Assembly: GCA_000753455.2 (NCBI GenBank)
Contig: LM994670.1
Location: 3,469,250-3,533,249, forward strand
Direction: 5' to 3'
DNA: 64,000 nt
Source of the DNA: Clostridium jeddahitimonense
GTDB lineage: Bacteria; Bacillota; Clostridia; Clostridiales; Clostridiaceae
This document shows, one piece after another, positions 35,456 through 45,490 of the stretch. The position numbers were made by a program, and so were the translations under genes. The first letter of the stretch is position 1; every line of letters starts with the position of its first letter. The notes beneath the pieces are model-generated. The model searched no databases, was not told the origin of the DNA, and saw only the letters and a program-made list of their open reading frames with translations.

Positions 35456-37203
35456 GGTAAGGAAATGATTATTTCTGTTCCTTTTCCTAACTCACTCTTT
35501 ATTTCTATCCCATAGTCATTTCCATAAATAAGCTTTATTCTATCATTTACATTATTTACACCTATTCCACTTAAACCTTTGCTACTAGTCTTCTTAATAG
35601 TCTTAAGATTTTCTAGCTTATCCCTTTCAATTCCTACTCCATTATCTATAATTCTTATATTTATATCATCCTTATCTTCTTTTATGAATATCTCTATTCT
35701 ACCTTCTTCTCTAGAAGGGAATCCATGGAAGAAAGAATTTTCAATAAATGGTTGTAATATAAGCTTTGGAACTAAGTAATCATAACAGTTTGGCATAATA
35801 AAATACTGTACATCTATTCTATCGCCATACCTAGTATTATTAATTAATACATAATGCTTAAGATTGTCTATCTCATCTTTAAGAGTTATAAATTCATCTG
35901 TTTTGCTAATTGTATTTCTTAAAAGTAAAATAAATGAGTCAAGAACTTCAATACTTCTATCCTTATCACCTTGCCATATTAAACACTTTATACTTGATAA
36001 AGTATTGAAAACATAATGTGGGTTTATCTGCATCTGTAATGCATATATCTCAGCTTTTCTTTTCTCTTTTTGTGTTTTTACTAATTCTTTTATATGACTG
36101 TTTATATCCTTAATCATGAAATTATAAGTAGTAGCTAATTCCTCTATCTCACTTATTCCACTTACTTCATTTATCTCAACATACTCATTAAACTTATTAG
36201 ATCTAAGGCTAGACATCTTTTCAATAAGCATATATAAGGGACTTGTAACCTGCTTAACTATAAAATATATTATTATCAATGTTACTAAAGTTATAAAAAA
36301 GCATATAGATATTATTTTTTTTATATCATATATTTCTCTTATTGCCTTATTTATATTAGTAACTCCACATAAAGCTAAATTACTATCTGGTAACCTTTCT
36401 ATAAAATTTACATTTCCCTGCTTTTTATAAATTCTACTTAACTCATTATTGTTAGCTAAGGTTTTTATATCTTCCTCAAAACTTTCAATATAAGTACCTA
36501 ATCTAATATTATTATTAGACGAGATAACTTTACTAGTTTTATTCAAGATATAAACATTATTTAAATCTGGAGAAAAGTAATCATATATATTTTCAAACTC
36601 TTTTTCCTTAATCATTAAATATAAAATTCCATAGGGTTCTCCATTATTAAAGGTAAGAGCTTTGGTTATTACTACTACAGGCTCATTTTGTGTAGTTGAA
36701 GTAAATCCTTTATCTAAAAATTGATATAAAATTGTATCCTTTTGCTCCAATGAACTCTTAGATATATCCATTTGTAGTAAATCTTCAGCATCTTCGTATA
36801 ATAACCCTTCCTTAAGATAAGTCTTACCATCTAAGCCTGCTATAAGTAAATCATAGCTATATTCACTTTCTTTAAATAAAGACTTTATCTGTGTTTTCAT
36901 ATTATATATATTATTAAAGGACTCATTATAACTTAAGTTCTCCTCAGTAAAATAGAGCCTTACAGCTCTATTAGAATTTATTGAGTTAATAGTTTCTACT
37001 GACTGTCTATGAAAATCATATAGTTTTTCATAAACCCTTTCTATTATTTTTTGTTGAGAATCTATATATGAGCTTTCAAAAATATCCCTAGATATATTTA
37101 TTATTACACCACTTATAGCAATAGATATACAGATTACTCCAACAACAACTGCGCACATTATTTTAAAAAACAAGCTATTTTTTCTTAATCTATTAATCAT
37201 CAC
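35431..37203 (-). CDS. Sensor histidine kinase, YesM/LytS-like (PF06580)
   Basis: 590 residues. TM1 (about 13-35), extracytoplasmic sensor region (about 36-285), TM2 (about 287-312), HAMP (about 312-365), His_kinase domain with phospho-His396 in INPHYVFNTL, and HATPase_c (N box FIENSFFHGF, G boxes DNGVGI and GLSGIGVNNV). It overlaps the response regulator gene by 11 bp. The pair sits between the beta-galactosidase and GH36 genes, so it probably senses extracellular galactosides, perhaps through the binding protein, and activates this operon. Confidence 0.9.
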   Translation of the reverse strand: MMINRLRKNSLFFKIMCAVVVGVICISIAISGVIINISRDIFESSYIDSQQKIIERVYEKLYDFHRQSVETINSINSNRAVRLYFTEENLSYNESFNNIYNMKTQIKSLFKESEYSYDLLIAGLDGKTYLKEGLLYEDAEDLLQMDISKSSLEQKDTILYQFLDKGFTSTTQNEPVVVITKALTFNNGEPYGILYLMIKEKEFENIYDYFSPDLNNVYILNKTSKVISSNNNIRLGTYIESFEEDIKTLANNNELSRIYKKQGNVNFIERLPDSNLALCGVTNINKAIREIYDIKKIISICFFITLVTLIIIYFIVKQVTSPLYMLIEKMSSLRSNKFNEYVEINEVSGISEIEELATTYNFMIKDINSHIKELVKTQKEKRKAEIYALQMQINPHYVFNTLSSIKCLIWQGDKDRSIEVLDSFILLLRNTISKTDEFITLKDEIDNLKHYVLINNTRYGDRIDVQYFIMPNCYDYLVPKLILQPFIENSFFHGFPSREEGRIEIFIKEDKDDINIRIIDNGVGIERDKLENLKTIKKTSSKGLSGIGVNNVNDRIKLIYGNDYGIEIKSELGKGTEIIISLPKQIKNNS

Positions 37204-38734
37204 TTTTATCCTCCATAAGTAGCTTTATTCTACGGTAATGACTTGGAGTATATCCCTTAATCTTTTTAAATACTCTACAAAAATAACTATGGTCTGAATA
37301 CCCTACCATACTACTAACTTCAGATACATAATATTTATTACCTATAAGTAATTCACAAGCCTTTTCAACTCTTATCTTATTTAGATATTCTGAAAAGCCC
37401 TCCTTACAGTGATTACTAAAATATGAAGATAAATAACTATAATTAAAGTTAAACTTTTGTGAAATAGCTCCTAAATCTAAATAACTAGCATAATTATTAT
37501 TTATATATTCTAGTATGTTTTTTATACTGTCTTCTTCATCAACATTCTCTGATAAAATCATTTTTAACTCTTTAAAAATACCTTCAGTAGCTTTAATTAA
37601 TTCTTCACTATATAAAGATTGTTCAATTATATTAAAGTACTTGTCTCTTAGTTCATCTGTATTATTAGAATATTCTTCAATACTAACTAAAATAGTATAA
37701 ATTATATTTTTTATTAGACTTTTTAATTTTTGCTCATCCATCTTAGTTAATACAGCATGATTTATATAATCCTCAGCCTTATTTATCGCCATATCAAATT
37801 CTTTTATCTTTATTTCATTATAAAATTTATCAAAATCAAACTTCTTACTTTTCTCTTTGACTAATTTGTTTGTACACAATAATGGAACATTTTTATAATA
37901 GAATTTTTGTCCTATAAAAGGAATAAAACTATAATTATATATATTTTTTATATCTGCTATATTATTAAACTTTTTGGTTATTACAAAAAATATATTATTA
38001 TCATTCCATATATCGTTACCTATAAACTTTTTAATTTTATCAACTATATCTTTATCATCACTTACTTTATAATTTATTGTATAAAATAGAATTCTATCAT
38101 TTATTAATGATTTTATATTTATATATTCCTTATTGCATTGAAAAAACTCATCTATCTTTCCTATAACCTCTTGTATCCATTCTTCTTTTTTACCTCTTAA
38201 GCTTTTTATATCTATTCCTAATATTCTAAAACAACTATTAGGAAAAACATTCAAGAATTTCTTCTCATTTAATAAGTTTTCATAACCTAGAATATATTTT
38301 TCAATTAAAGTATGATAATATTCATCATCATTTTTTATAAGTTTCATACCTGGAATTCTATTTACTGCCTTCTTTAAGGTTGTTATTAAATTAGAAGGAG
38401 TAAGTGTAGGCTTTAAAATATAATCCACCGCTCCACTTAACAAAGTATTTTTTACATATTCAAACTTATCATAACTGCTAAGAATAACAATCTGTATTTC
38501 TGGATACCTTTTCTGTACTATTTTTGAGAAATCAACTCCATCTAATATAGGCATTACTATATCAGATATAATAATATTAGGTCTAACTTCTTCAATTAAA
38601 TCTAAAGCTTCCTTACCATTTGTCGCTTCTCCAACTATTGTAAATCCTTCACTTTCCCAATTTATCATGTGTTTAATTCCTTGACGCATAATAAATTCAT
38701 CTTCTACAATTAATACCTTGCAGTACTTTCCCAT
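37193..38734 (-). CDS. Response regulator, YesN-like, with AraC HTH
   Basis: 513 residues from the ATG at 38734 (AAAGGGTGG ribosome binding site; the GTG upstream overlaps it). Receiver domain 1-125 with acceptor Asp58 (ISDIVMPILDG) and conserved Lys near 108; a long middle region (about 140-400) typical of YesN proteins; C-terminal AraC HTH (about 410-510; SYLSSYFSNHCKEGFSEYL, YFCRVFKKIKGYTPSHYR). Partner of the overlapping histidine kinase; likely activator of the galactoside operon. Confidence 0.9.
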   Translation of the reverse strand: MGKYCKVLIVEDEFIMRQGIKHMINWESEGFTIVGEATNGKEALDLIEEVRPNIIISDIVMPILDGVDFSKIVQKRYPEIQIVILSSYDKFEYVKNTLLSGAVDYILKPTLTPSNLITTLKKAVNRIPGMKLIKNDDEYYHTLIEKYILGYENLLNEKKFLNVFPNSCFRILGIDIKSLRGKKEEWIQEVIGKIDEFFQCNKEYINIKSLINDRILFYTINYKVSDDKDIVDKIKKFIGNDIWNDNNIFFVITKKFNNIADIKNIYNYSFIPFIGQKFYYKNVPLLCTNKLVKEKSKKFDFDKFYNEIKIKEFDMAINKAEDYINHAVLTKMDEQKLKSLIKNIIYTILVSIEEYSNNTDELRDKYFNIIEQSLYSEELIKATEGIFKELKMILSENVDEEDSIKNILEYINNNYASYLDLGAISQKFNFNYSYLSSYFSNHCKEGFSEYLNKIRVEKACELLIGNKYYVSEVSSMVGYSDHSYFCRVFKKIKGYTPSHYRRIKLLMEDKSDD

Positions 38735-38776
38735 AATTATATCCACCCTTTACAGCTTGTATCTGAAAATTTTCTG

Positions 38777-38812
38777 GACCTCCTTGCTCCAAAAATTTGG
38801 AACAAGGAGGTC
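38777..38812 (-). terminator. Hairpin between lacZ and the response regulator gene
   Basis: GACCTCCTTG and CAAGGAGGTC form a GC-rich stem extended by TCCAAA/TTTGGA, 5 bp past the lacZ stop. The T-tract on the minus strand is broken (CAGAAAATTTTC), so it may lower read-through into the regulator genes rather than stop it. Confidence 0.6.
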
Positions 38813-38816
38813 TATA

Positions 38817-41800
38817 TTATACTCTTGTTATTTTAAAGCTAAAATCAATATCTTCACAAGAAGGTATTAAGTATCTATCATGAACTGGTGCTCCCCAGCT
38901 ATCATCTCCACCTACACCCATTTGCTTAGCTATTATACGTACCCATGTATAATTAACCTTAGGTAATTCATCAATATGCATTGCATTTTCAAGCTCATAA
39001 GCACTATACGGTAACACACTTAGCTCAAATGGATTCTTATCATATTCAAAGCATAATCCCTTACCATTATCATCAGTTACCTTTACCCATCTAACACCTG
39101 TTCTATTTCCACATTCTTGAGGGATTAGATATTTTGACATATTACCCATTGCTGTATTTTCAAATACTCCTAGTCTAGCACCTTCATTACGATCTACATA
39201 ATTCTCATCTGGTCCTAAACCATAATATTTAAAATTAGATAATTCTTTTTTAAACTTAAAGTCCATTCCGTATAGAGGTATTTCAGCCATACCCTCTACC
39301 CCTTTATACTTTAAGTTTACATTAATTACTCCATCAGGAGTAACAGTATATATAACAGTATTAGTAGTCTCAATTGATGTTGGCATTGTAAATTTATATT
39401 CTAAAATAACCTTATCTTCTTCTTCCTTTAATTTAAAATCTACTAATCTTTGATGTTGACCAGCAATTTGCCATTGAGAACATCTAAAGTTATGTCCATT
39501 CCCTCTATCATTGTCTGTAGTAGCTCTAAAGAATGATGTTTTTGGAGTTCTAGTAATATACTCCTTATCATCATAACGAAGAGATATTAAGCCGCCTTCC
39601 TGTTTAGAAAACATTATATTAAAGCCTTTACCTTTAATACCAATGTTAACATCACCATGTACTACTTCAAATCTATCAACATTATTTTTAGCATCTAAAG
39701 TTTTAGAGTTATCATAAATAGTTTGCCCAAAAGCTAATTCATATCCTTTTTGAGCCCATAAAGTATCTTCTTTTAGTATCATGGATACATTATAAGTAAA
39801 TTCTCCATTTTTTTCAAGTTCAGGGCAATCTACGCCTACGTACTTTTCAGTTCCTGCTGTAACATCCTCTAATATAGTTTTTTCAAAAATTCTATTACCT
39901 TCATGCTCAATATAAAATACAAATTTATAATCAGAAGTTCCAGTAAATAAGTTAGTATTTCTTATATTAAATCCTTTATTGTCAGGTTTTAATTTTATAT
40001 TTGAAAATAAATGTTTTACCTCTTGAACTTTAGGTGATACAGTTCTGTCAGCATAAATTATTCCATCTGTGCAGAAGCAATAATCAGTTGCTCTATCATC
40101 AAAATCTCCACCGTAAACTAACTTACTTTCTCCATTTTCATCGATAACCTTTATTGCTTGATCTATATAATCCCATATAAATCCACCTTGATACATAGGA
40201 TACTTGTCTTCTAATTCAGTATATAAATTTAATCCTCCACAAGAGTTGCCCATAGCATGCATATATTCACAGCTAATATATGGCTTTTTAGGATTATTGT
40301 TTAAATACTCTTCTATCTCTGCTGGTTTTGCATACATTCTACTTTCCATATCACTTATTTCATCAAATTCTCTATTCCAGAAAACTCCTTCATAATGAAC
40401 TAAACGACTATCATCATTTTTATGGAAGTACTTAGTCATCTCTAAAATATTTGTACCTGCATAAGATTCGTTACCACAAGACCATATCAATATTGATGGA
40501 TGATTTTTATCTCTTTCAAACATTGATTCAGCTCTATCTAAAACTGCACCTTTCCATTCAGGAATAGATCCTGGTACATTCCATGACGGATCACAAACGC
40601 CCATCTTTTGCCACGAACCATGACTTTCTAAATTTGCTTCATCTATTAAATATATACCGTATTCATCACATAAGTCGTACCATATTGAATTATTAGGGTA
40701 ATGAGATGTTCTTACTGAATTTATGTTGTGTTGTTTAAAGAACTTAATATCCCATAACATATCCTCTACCGTTATAGCACGTCCTTTTTCACAATTAAAC
40801 TCATGTCTATTTACACCTTTAAATACTATTCTTTTACCATTTAAATGCATTATATTATCTTTTATCTCGAATCTTCTAAATCCAACTCTCTGTCTAACTA
40901 TTTCTATTAATTTATTATTTTCATCTACTAATTCTATATATAAATTATATAAATAAGGTGATTCTGCACTCCAAGGTTTTACATCATATACAGTCATATC
41001 CCTATTTAAAATATTTTCTGCTTTACTCTTTTCTAATGAACAAATTAATTGTCCCTCATTATTCTCTAAATATATATTTATAAAACATTCTTTATTTAAT
41101 TTAAGATTAAGATTTAGGCTTAATCTACCTTCTGCATAAAAATCATCTAATCCAGCTTTAACAAAGATATTATCTACATGACACTCAGGTATAGCATAAA
41201 GATATACATCTCTAAATATTCCTGAGAATCTCCAAAAATCTTGATCTTCAATCCAGCTAGCACTACTTCTCTTATATACTTCTACCGCTAATTTATTTTC
41301 CCCATCTTTTAAATAATCAGTAATATCAAACTCTGATGGCGTAAATGTATCTTCACTGTAACCAATAAAATGACCATTTAACCATACATAAAAAGCAGTT
41401 TCTACACCTTGAAAAGAAATAAATGTCTTTTTATTTTTAAGGTCATCTTTTACGTTGAAATATTTAACATAACTCCCTACGGGATTGTAAGTTTTAGATA
41501 TATGGGGAGGTCTAAGCTCATCATGTCCATCCCAAGGATACATAGTATTTATATACTGACATTTATCATAGCCTTGCATTTGAATATGTCCAGGTACATT
41601 TATATAATCAAAGCTACTGCAATCATAATCTTCTTTATAAAAATCTTCAATCCTCTCATCTTGATTTACTGCATAAGCAAATCTCCACTTACCATTTAAA
41701 GATTGTCTTAGTGGCATATCATACCCTAATTTAATATCTTCTTTATTTTCATAATACAAATGATCTGAATGAGCATCTATTCTATTTACTCTAAATACTT

Positions 41801-41840
41801 CTGGGTTAGATAACCACTCTATACTCGGTGCTTTTATCAT
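38817..41840 (-). CDS. lacZ: Beta-galactosidase GH2 (LacZ type)
   Basis: 1007 residues, full five-domain LacZ layout without a signal peptide: jelly roll (about 50-220), Ig-like (about 225-330), TIM barrel (about 335-620) and the C-terminal super-sandwich (beta-gal small chain, about 730-1005). Acid/base Glu458 in CGNESYAG; nucleophile Glu525 in SCEYMHAMGN; GVNRHEF and TSHYPN conserved. Hydrolyses lactose or beta-galacto-oligosaccharides brought in by the linked ABC importer. Lies 103 bp after the LacG-like permease gene. Confidence 0.94.
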   Translation of the reverse strand: MIKAPSIEWLSNPEVFRVNRIDAHSDHLYYENKEDIKLGYDMPLRQSLNGKWRFAYAVNQDERIEDFYKEDYDCSSFDYINVPGHIQMQGYDKCQYINTMYPWDGHDELRPPHISKTYNPVGSYVKYFNVKDDLKNKKTFISFQGVETAFYVWLNGHFIGYSEDTFTPSEFDITDYLKDGENKLAVEVYKRSSASWIEDQDFWRFSGIFRDVYLYAIPECHVDNIFVKAGLDDFYAEGRLSLNLNLKLNKECFINIYLENNEGQLICSLEKSKAENILNRDMTVYDVKPWSAESPYLYNLYIELVDENNKLIEIVRQRVGFRRFEIKDNIMHLNGKRIVFKGVNRHEFNCEKGRAITVEDMLWDIKFFKQHNINSVRTSHYPNNSIWYDLCDEYGIYLIDEANLESHGSWQKMGVCDPSWNVPGSIPEWKGAVLDRAESMFERDKNHPSILIWSCGNESYAGTNILEMTKYFHKNDDSRLVHYEGVFWNREFDEISDMESRMYAKPAEIEEYLNNNPKKPYISCEYMHAMGNSCGGLNLYTELEDKYPMYQGGFIWDYIDQAIKVIDENGESKLVYGGDFDDRATDYCFCTDGIIYADRTVSPKVQEVKHLFSNIKLKPDNKGFNIRNTNLFTGTSDYKFVFYIEHEGNRIFEKTILEDVTAGTEKYVGVDCPELEKNGEFTYNVSMILKEDTLWAQKGYELAFGQTIYDNSKTLDAKNNVDRFEVVHGDVNIGIKGKGFNIMFSKQEGGLISLRYDDKEYITRTPKTSFFRATTDNDRGNGHNFRCSQWQIAGQHQRLVDFKLKEEEDKVILEYKFTMPTSIETTNTVIYTVTPDGVINVNLKYKGVEGMAEIPLYGMDFKFKKELSNFKYYGLGPDENYVDRNEGARLGVFENTAMGNMSKYLIPQECGNRTGVRWVKVTDDNGKGLCFEYDKNPFELSVLPYSAYELENAMHIDELPKVNYTWVRIIAKQMGVGGDDSWGAPVHDRYLIPSCEDIDFSFKITRV

Positions 41841-41943
41841 ATTTATTCTCTCCTTCTATCCATTACATTTAATACCTTTTAATGATAAATATGTTACTTA
41901 ATATTATACTACATATATCCTTCAAATTTATACTAAATATCTA

Positions 41944-42789
41944 TTAACCTTTTACTGAACCAGTCATTCCAGCTACAAAATGCTTTTGCATTAAGAAAAA
42001 TATTAATGCTGTTGGCAATGTTGCAATTACAACTGCCATCATAATCATTCCATAATCAGGAGTATAGGATGAACCTAAAGCTGAAATTACTAGTGGCAGT
42101 GTTCTTTTGTCTGGTGATTGCAGAGATATTAAAGGCCACATATAATTATTCCAACTAGACATAAATGTAACTATTATCGCCGCAGCATAAGTAGACTTCA
42201 TTGTTGGCATAAATATTCTAAAGAATATACTAAACTCTCCTAATCCATCAATACGAGCAGCCTCTATTAAATCCTTTGGGAATGTTTTTGTATTTTGTCT
42301 AAAGAAAAATATTAAGAAGGCTGTTGCTACTGAAACTATAATTACAGCTCCATGAGTATTTAATGAAACACCTTTTAAAGGACCTATTTGATTAAACTTA
42401 CTAAACATCCTAAATAAAGGTACTATCAACGCTGCAAATGGAACCATCATTGATAAAAGAATAAAATTAAATATTTTATCTCTAGTTTTTGTCTTGTAAA
42501 CTTCAAATGCATATCCTGCTGCTGATGAAACAATCATAGCAAAAGTAGTAGTTAAAACAGCTATAACTAACGAATTCTTAAATGCTGTAGCATATTGTAA
42601 ATCAGAAGCTAAAAGATTTTTAAGATTTTCAAAGAAGTAACCTCCTGGTATTAATGTACCTTTAGTAATATCAACAGATTTATTAGTAATTGCTATAAGC
42701 ATCCAAATAAACGGAAAAATTGATATAAATGATAATATGCTTAATACTATATATTTAAAAATACTTCCAATTCTCTTTTTACTACTCAT
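41944..42789 (-). CDS. lacG: Galactoside ABC transporter permease (LacG-like)
   Basis: 281 residues, six membrane segments, CUT1 MalG/LacG group. EAA loop EAARIDGLGEFSIFFRIFMP. Overlaps the LacF-like gene by 8 bp. Works with LacF-like and the binding protein to import galactosides. No ATPase gene follows. The lactose label comes from the adjacent lacZ and GH36 genes. Confidence 0.82.
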   Translation of the reverse strand: MSSKKRIGSIFKYIVLSILSFISIFPFIWMLIAITNKSVDITKGTLIPGGYFFENLKNLLASDLQYATAFKNSLVIAVLTTTFAMIVSSAAGYAFEVYKTKTRDKIFNFILLSMMVPFAALIVPLFRMFSKFNQIGPLKGVSLNTHGAVIIVSVATAFLIFFFRQNTKTFPKDLIEAARIDGLGEFSIFFRIFMPTMKSTYAAAIIVTFMSSWNNYMWPLISLQSPDKRTLPLVISALGSSYTPDYGMIMMAVVIATLPTALIFFLMQKHFVAGMTGSVKG

Positions 42790-43678
42790 TCTTATCTCCT
42801 CCTGCCTTTAATTGAATAAATGATAATATTACTATTAGGAAAAGTATTACGTAAGAAACTGCTGCTGCATACCCAAAGTTAGGTGAATACTTGAACAATA
42901 AGTTGTAAATATATTGAGATATTGTAACAGTTGCGTTAGCAGGTCCCCCTCCTGTTATATTTACAACTTCATCAAATAACTGAAGTGTTCCGATAGTAGA
43001 ATTTATAGTTGTAAATAATATTATTGGTTTTAAAAGAGGAAGAGTTATAGTTTTAAACTTTACAAAAGCACTAGCTCCATCTATATCAGCTGCTTCATAT
43101 ATAGAATCATCTATAGATTGCATACCAGCTAAATAAAATACCATGTTATAGCCTGTCCATCTCCAAGTTATCGCAATTATAATTAACACCTTAGCCCAAA
43201 CAGGATGAGTTATCCAAGAAATCGGTTCAGATATTAAGTTTATATTCATTAAAAATGCATTTACGAATCCATCTGTAGCAAATAAACTTTTAAATACTAT
43301 TGAGTAAGCTACTAATGATGTAACACAAGGTAAGAAAATTGCTGTTCTAAAAAAGCCTCTAGCCTTTAATCTTTTATCATTTAACATTGCAGATATTACA
43401 AGTGCAAGTATTATCATTATAGGAACTTGAATAATTAAATATAATACCGTATTAAATAAAGCTTTTCTAAATGTTGAATCTGTTAACAACCTTTTATAAT
43501 TATCCAGTCCTACAAATGTTAAATTATTTCCCATCCCACCTTGAAGTGAAGTTATGAACGCTTGTACCATAGGATAAAATACAAATGTAACTATTAAAAA
43601 TATGCTTGGTATAACAAATAGCCATGCTTTTCTATTTAATTTATAGTTTATTTCTCTGTTTTTTCTTTTAATCTTCAT
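42782..43678 (-). CDS. lacF: Galactoside ABC transporter permease (LacF-like)
   Basis: 298 residues, basic N-terminus then six membrane segments, CUT1 MalF/LacF group. EAA loop YEAADIDGASAFVKFKTITLP. Perfect AGGAGG before the ATG. Follows the binding protein gene behind an intercistronic hairpin and overlaps the LacG-like gene. Confidence 0.82.
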   Translation of the reverse strand: MKIKRKNREINYKLNRKAWLFVIPSIFLIVTFVFYPMVQAFITSLQGGMGNNLTFVGLDNYKRLLTDSTFRKALFNTVLYLIIQVPIMIILALVISAMLNDKRLKARGFFRTAIFLPCVTSLVAYSIVFKSLFATDGFVNAFLMNINLISEPISWITHPVWAKVLIIIAITWRWTGYNMVFYLAGMQSIDDSIYEAADIDGASAFVKFKTITLPLLKPIILFTTINSTIGTLQLFDEVVNITGGGPANATVTISQYIYNLLFKYSPNFGYAAAVSYVILFLIVILSFIQLKAGGDKNE

Positions 43679-43696
43679 ATATTCCTCCTTATATGT

Positions 43697-43738
43697 AAAT
43701 AACCATTTACTAATCTTTACCTTAGTAAATGGTTATTT
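43697..43738 (-). terminator. Intercistronic hairpin after the binding protein gene
   Basis: AAATAACCATTTACTAA and TTAGTAAATGGTTATTT are perfect 17-bp arms with an 8-nt loop. Placed between the binding protein and permease genes, it would raise binding protein mRNA over permease mRNA by partial termination or 3' protection. Confidence 0.7.
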
Positions 43739-43764
43739 AGTTAGAACAACTTAGCTATAAGCTA

Positions 43765-45069
43765 TTATTGAGCTACAGCAGCTTCGATTTGTCCTTGGAA
43801 AGTATTTAATGTTTCATCTATATCAGCACCTTGAAGAATTGCTTGCATAGCTTCTGTCATAATATCTTCAATTGCATATGTGTGTAGTCCATAGTTTACT
43901 GAAGGTACTTCTGATGTCCATTCTGCTAGGTCCTTAAATACTTCTTGTCCACCAAAATATTCATCACCTTTATTGTAATTTGGAACATCTGCAGCTGCAT
44001 TTAATGTACTTACTAAATTTATTGATTCGGCTAATTGATTAGTTAAATCCGCATTTGAACCAAAAGTTTTACCAACGAAATCTACAGCAGTTTCTGCATT
44101 CCCAACATTCTTAAGCACATACCAACCTGCACCACCGATTGAAGATGCATTTACAGACTTAGAGTTAGCTGACATTTTAGGAAACTCTGCTACAGCCCAT
44201 TTACCACTTTGATCCTCAGCCTTCTTAATTGAAGGAGCAATCCAACATCCTGTTACAACTGATGCAACTTCACCATTATTAAAAGCACCTACGAATTGGT
44301 CCCACTCAGCAACTTGCTTAGTGATTCCAGCTTCAGTTAAATCCTTATATACTTTTATAGCGTCTTTTAAAGCTTGGTTACCAGCTATAGTAACTTCACC
44401 ATTTTCTCCTGTATACCATGCACCGGCACTTTGTAACATCATTCTAATTTGACCTATATCACTTGGGTCTAAAGTACACATTGCAACTCCTGTCTTTTCT
44501 TTAACAGCTTTACCTATTTCAATGTATTTTTCCCAAGTTAAGTCTTTCATGTCCTCTTTTGTGTATCCAGCTTGCTCTATTAAATCAGTTCTATAGAATG
44601 TTGCTGCAACTCCACTATCAAAAGGAATACCATATAATTTACCGTCTATAACATTTACCCCTGTTTTATACTCAGCAAAATCACTTGCCTTTGCTACAGA
44701 TGATAAATCTGCAAACTCATCTTGATACGCTTGAAGATATCCTTGTATCTTATAATCCTCTATTAAAACTACATTTGGTAACCCTTCATATGATCCTGAG
44801 GAAAGGCTTGTATTAAGTTTTGCTACAATATCATCTTGTGACATTGTTACAACTTCAATATCAACGTCTGGATTTTCCTTTAAATATATTTCTTTTGCTT
44901 GATTTGCTGCAACTATATTAAACGACTCATCCCAAGCCCATACTGTTATTTTGTCATTACTTCCTGTAGCTGTTTCTCCTGACCCCTCATTATCATTGCT
45001 TCCGCAACCAGCTAACCCTAAAGTTAAAGTTGATGCTAATAAAATAGATAATAATTTTTTAAATCTCAT
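43765..45069 (-). CDS. Sugar-binding lipoprotein of the galactoside ABC importer
   Basis: 434 residues. Lipoprotein signal with lipobox LAGC (Cys near 22) followed by a Gly/Ser/Asn linker, then a family 1 solute-binding fold (ITVWAWDESFN start; GIPFDSGVAATFYRTDLIEQAGY hinge). Opens the operon of permeases, lacZ, two-component system and GH36, so a lactose/galacto-oligosaccharide ligand is likely (LacE-like). A palindrome lies 27-44 bp before the start codon. Confidence 0.85.
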   Translation of the reverse strand: MRFKKLLSILLASTLTLGLAGCGSNDNEGSGETATGSNDKITVWAWDESFNIVAANQAKEIYLKENPDVDIEVVTMSQDDIVAKLNTSLSSGSYEGLPNVVLIEDYKIQGYLQAYQDEFADLSSVAKASDFAEYKTGVNVIDGKLYGIPFDSGVAATFYRTDLIEQAGYTKEDMKDLTWEKYIEIGKAVKEKTGVAMCTLDPSDIGQIRMMLQSAGAWYTGENGEVTIAGNQALKDAIKVYKDLTEAGITKQVAEWDQFVGAFNNGEVASVVTGCWIAPSIKKAEDQSGKWAVAEFPKMSANSKSVNASSIGGAGWYVLKNVGNAETAVDFVGKTFGSNADLTNQLAESINLVSTLNAAADVPNYNKGDEYFGGQEVFKDLAEWTSEVPSVNYGLHTYAIEDIMTEAMQAILQGADIDETLNTFQGQIEAAVAQ

Positions 45070-45095
45070 TTTTATTCTCCCCTTTATTTTCTTTT

Positions 45096-45113
45096 CTTGT
45101 AATGCTTTACAAG
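45096..45113. promoter_or_regulatory. 18-bp palindrome upstream of the galactoside operon
   Basis: CTTGTAATGCTTTACAAG is symmetric except for its central T/T pair. It lies in the 5' region of the binding protein gene, where a repressor or catabolite protein could bind. The centre is GC rather than the CG of a standard cre. Confidence 0.45.
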
Positions 45114-45310
45114 GATTATTTTAACATACATATCCAAGCTATCTTTAGCACTTTATTTTGTTAATTATTTTAATTTTTTTATGTTTTTTACTAATTATAA
45201 TTATGTAATTTGTACTTTTTTTATAAACTTGCACTATTTTTATTTTTAAGTGAAATTTATGCTAATATAATTTTAAAATAAACCTATTAGATAAGAAAAT
45301 AGATTGTATC

Positions 45311-45357
45311 AAAAAAACTTCCAATGACAAATCTAACTTTGTCATTGGAAGTTTTTT
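45311..45357. terminator. Strong bidirectional terminator after the GH18 gene
   Basis: AAACTTCCAATGACAAA pairs perfectly with TTTGTCATTGGAAGTTT around a 6-nt loop, with A7 on the left and T6 on the right, so it works on either strand. It lies about 135 bp past the GH18 stop and insulates the galactoside operon promoter. Confidence 0.85.
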
Positions 45358-45361
45358 ATTG

Positions 45362-45490
45362 GCTTAGCACGATAATGCTAAGCTTGTATTATATGCGCCA
45401 TCCGGTCTAGTTAAAGAATCACATCTACCAGACTGAAGATAATGTCTTATATGTCAGTAATATTCGTTCTGAAATTAAAGATTCTAAGCT
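45362..45490. other. Structured non-coding segment past the GH18 gene
   Basis: Begins with a perfect GCTTAGCA/TGCTAAGC hairpin (45362-45383). The remaining ~105 bp include a short GC-rich patch (about 45390-45398) and a stretch with AGACTGAAGATAATGTCT. No open frame is convincing. It may be the 3' UTR of the GH18 mRNA or a small RNA; I cannot assign it. The rest of the 45070-45490 gap holds the galactoside-operon promoter, its palindrome and a terminator. Confidence 0.35.
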
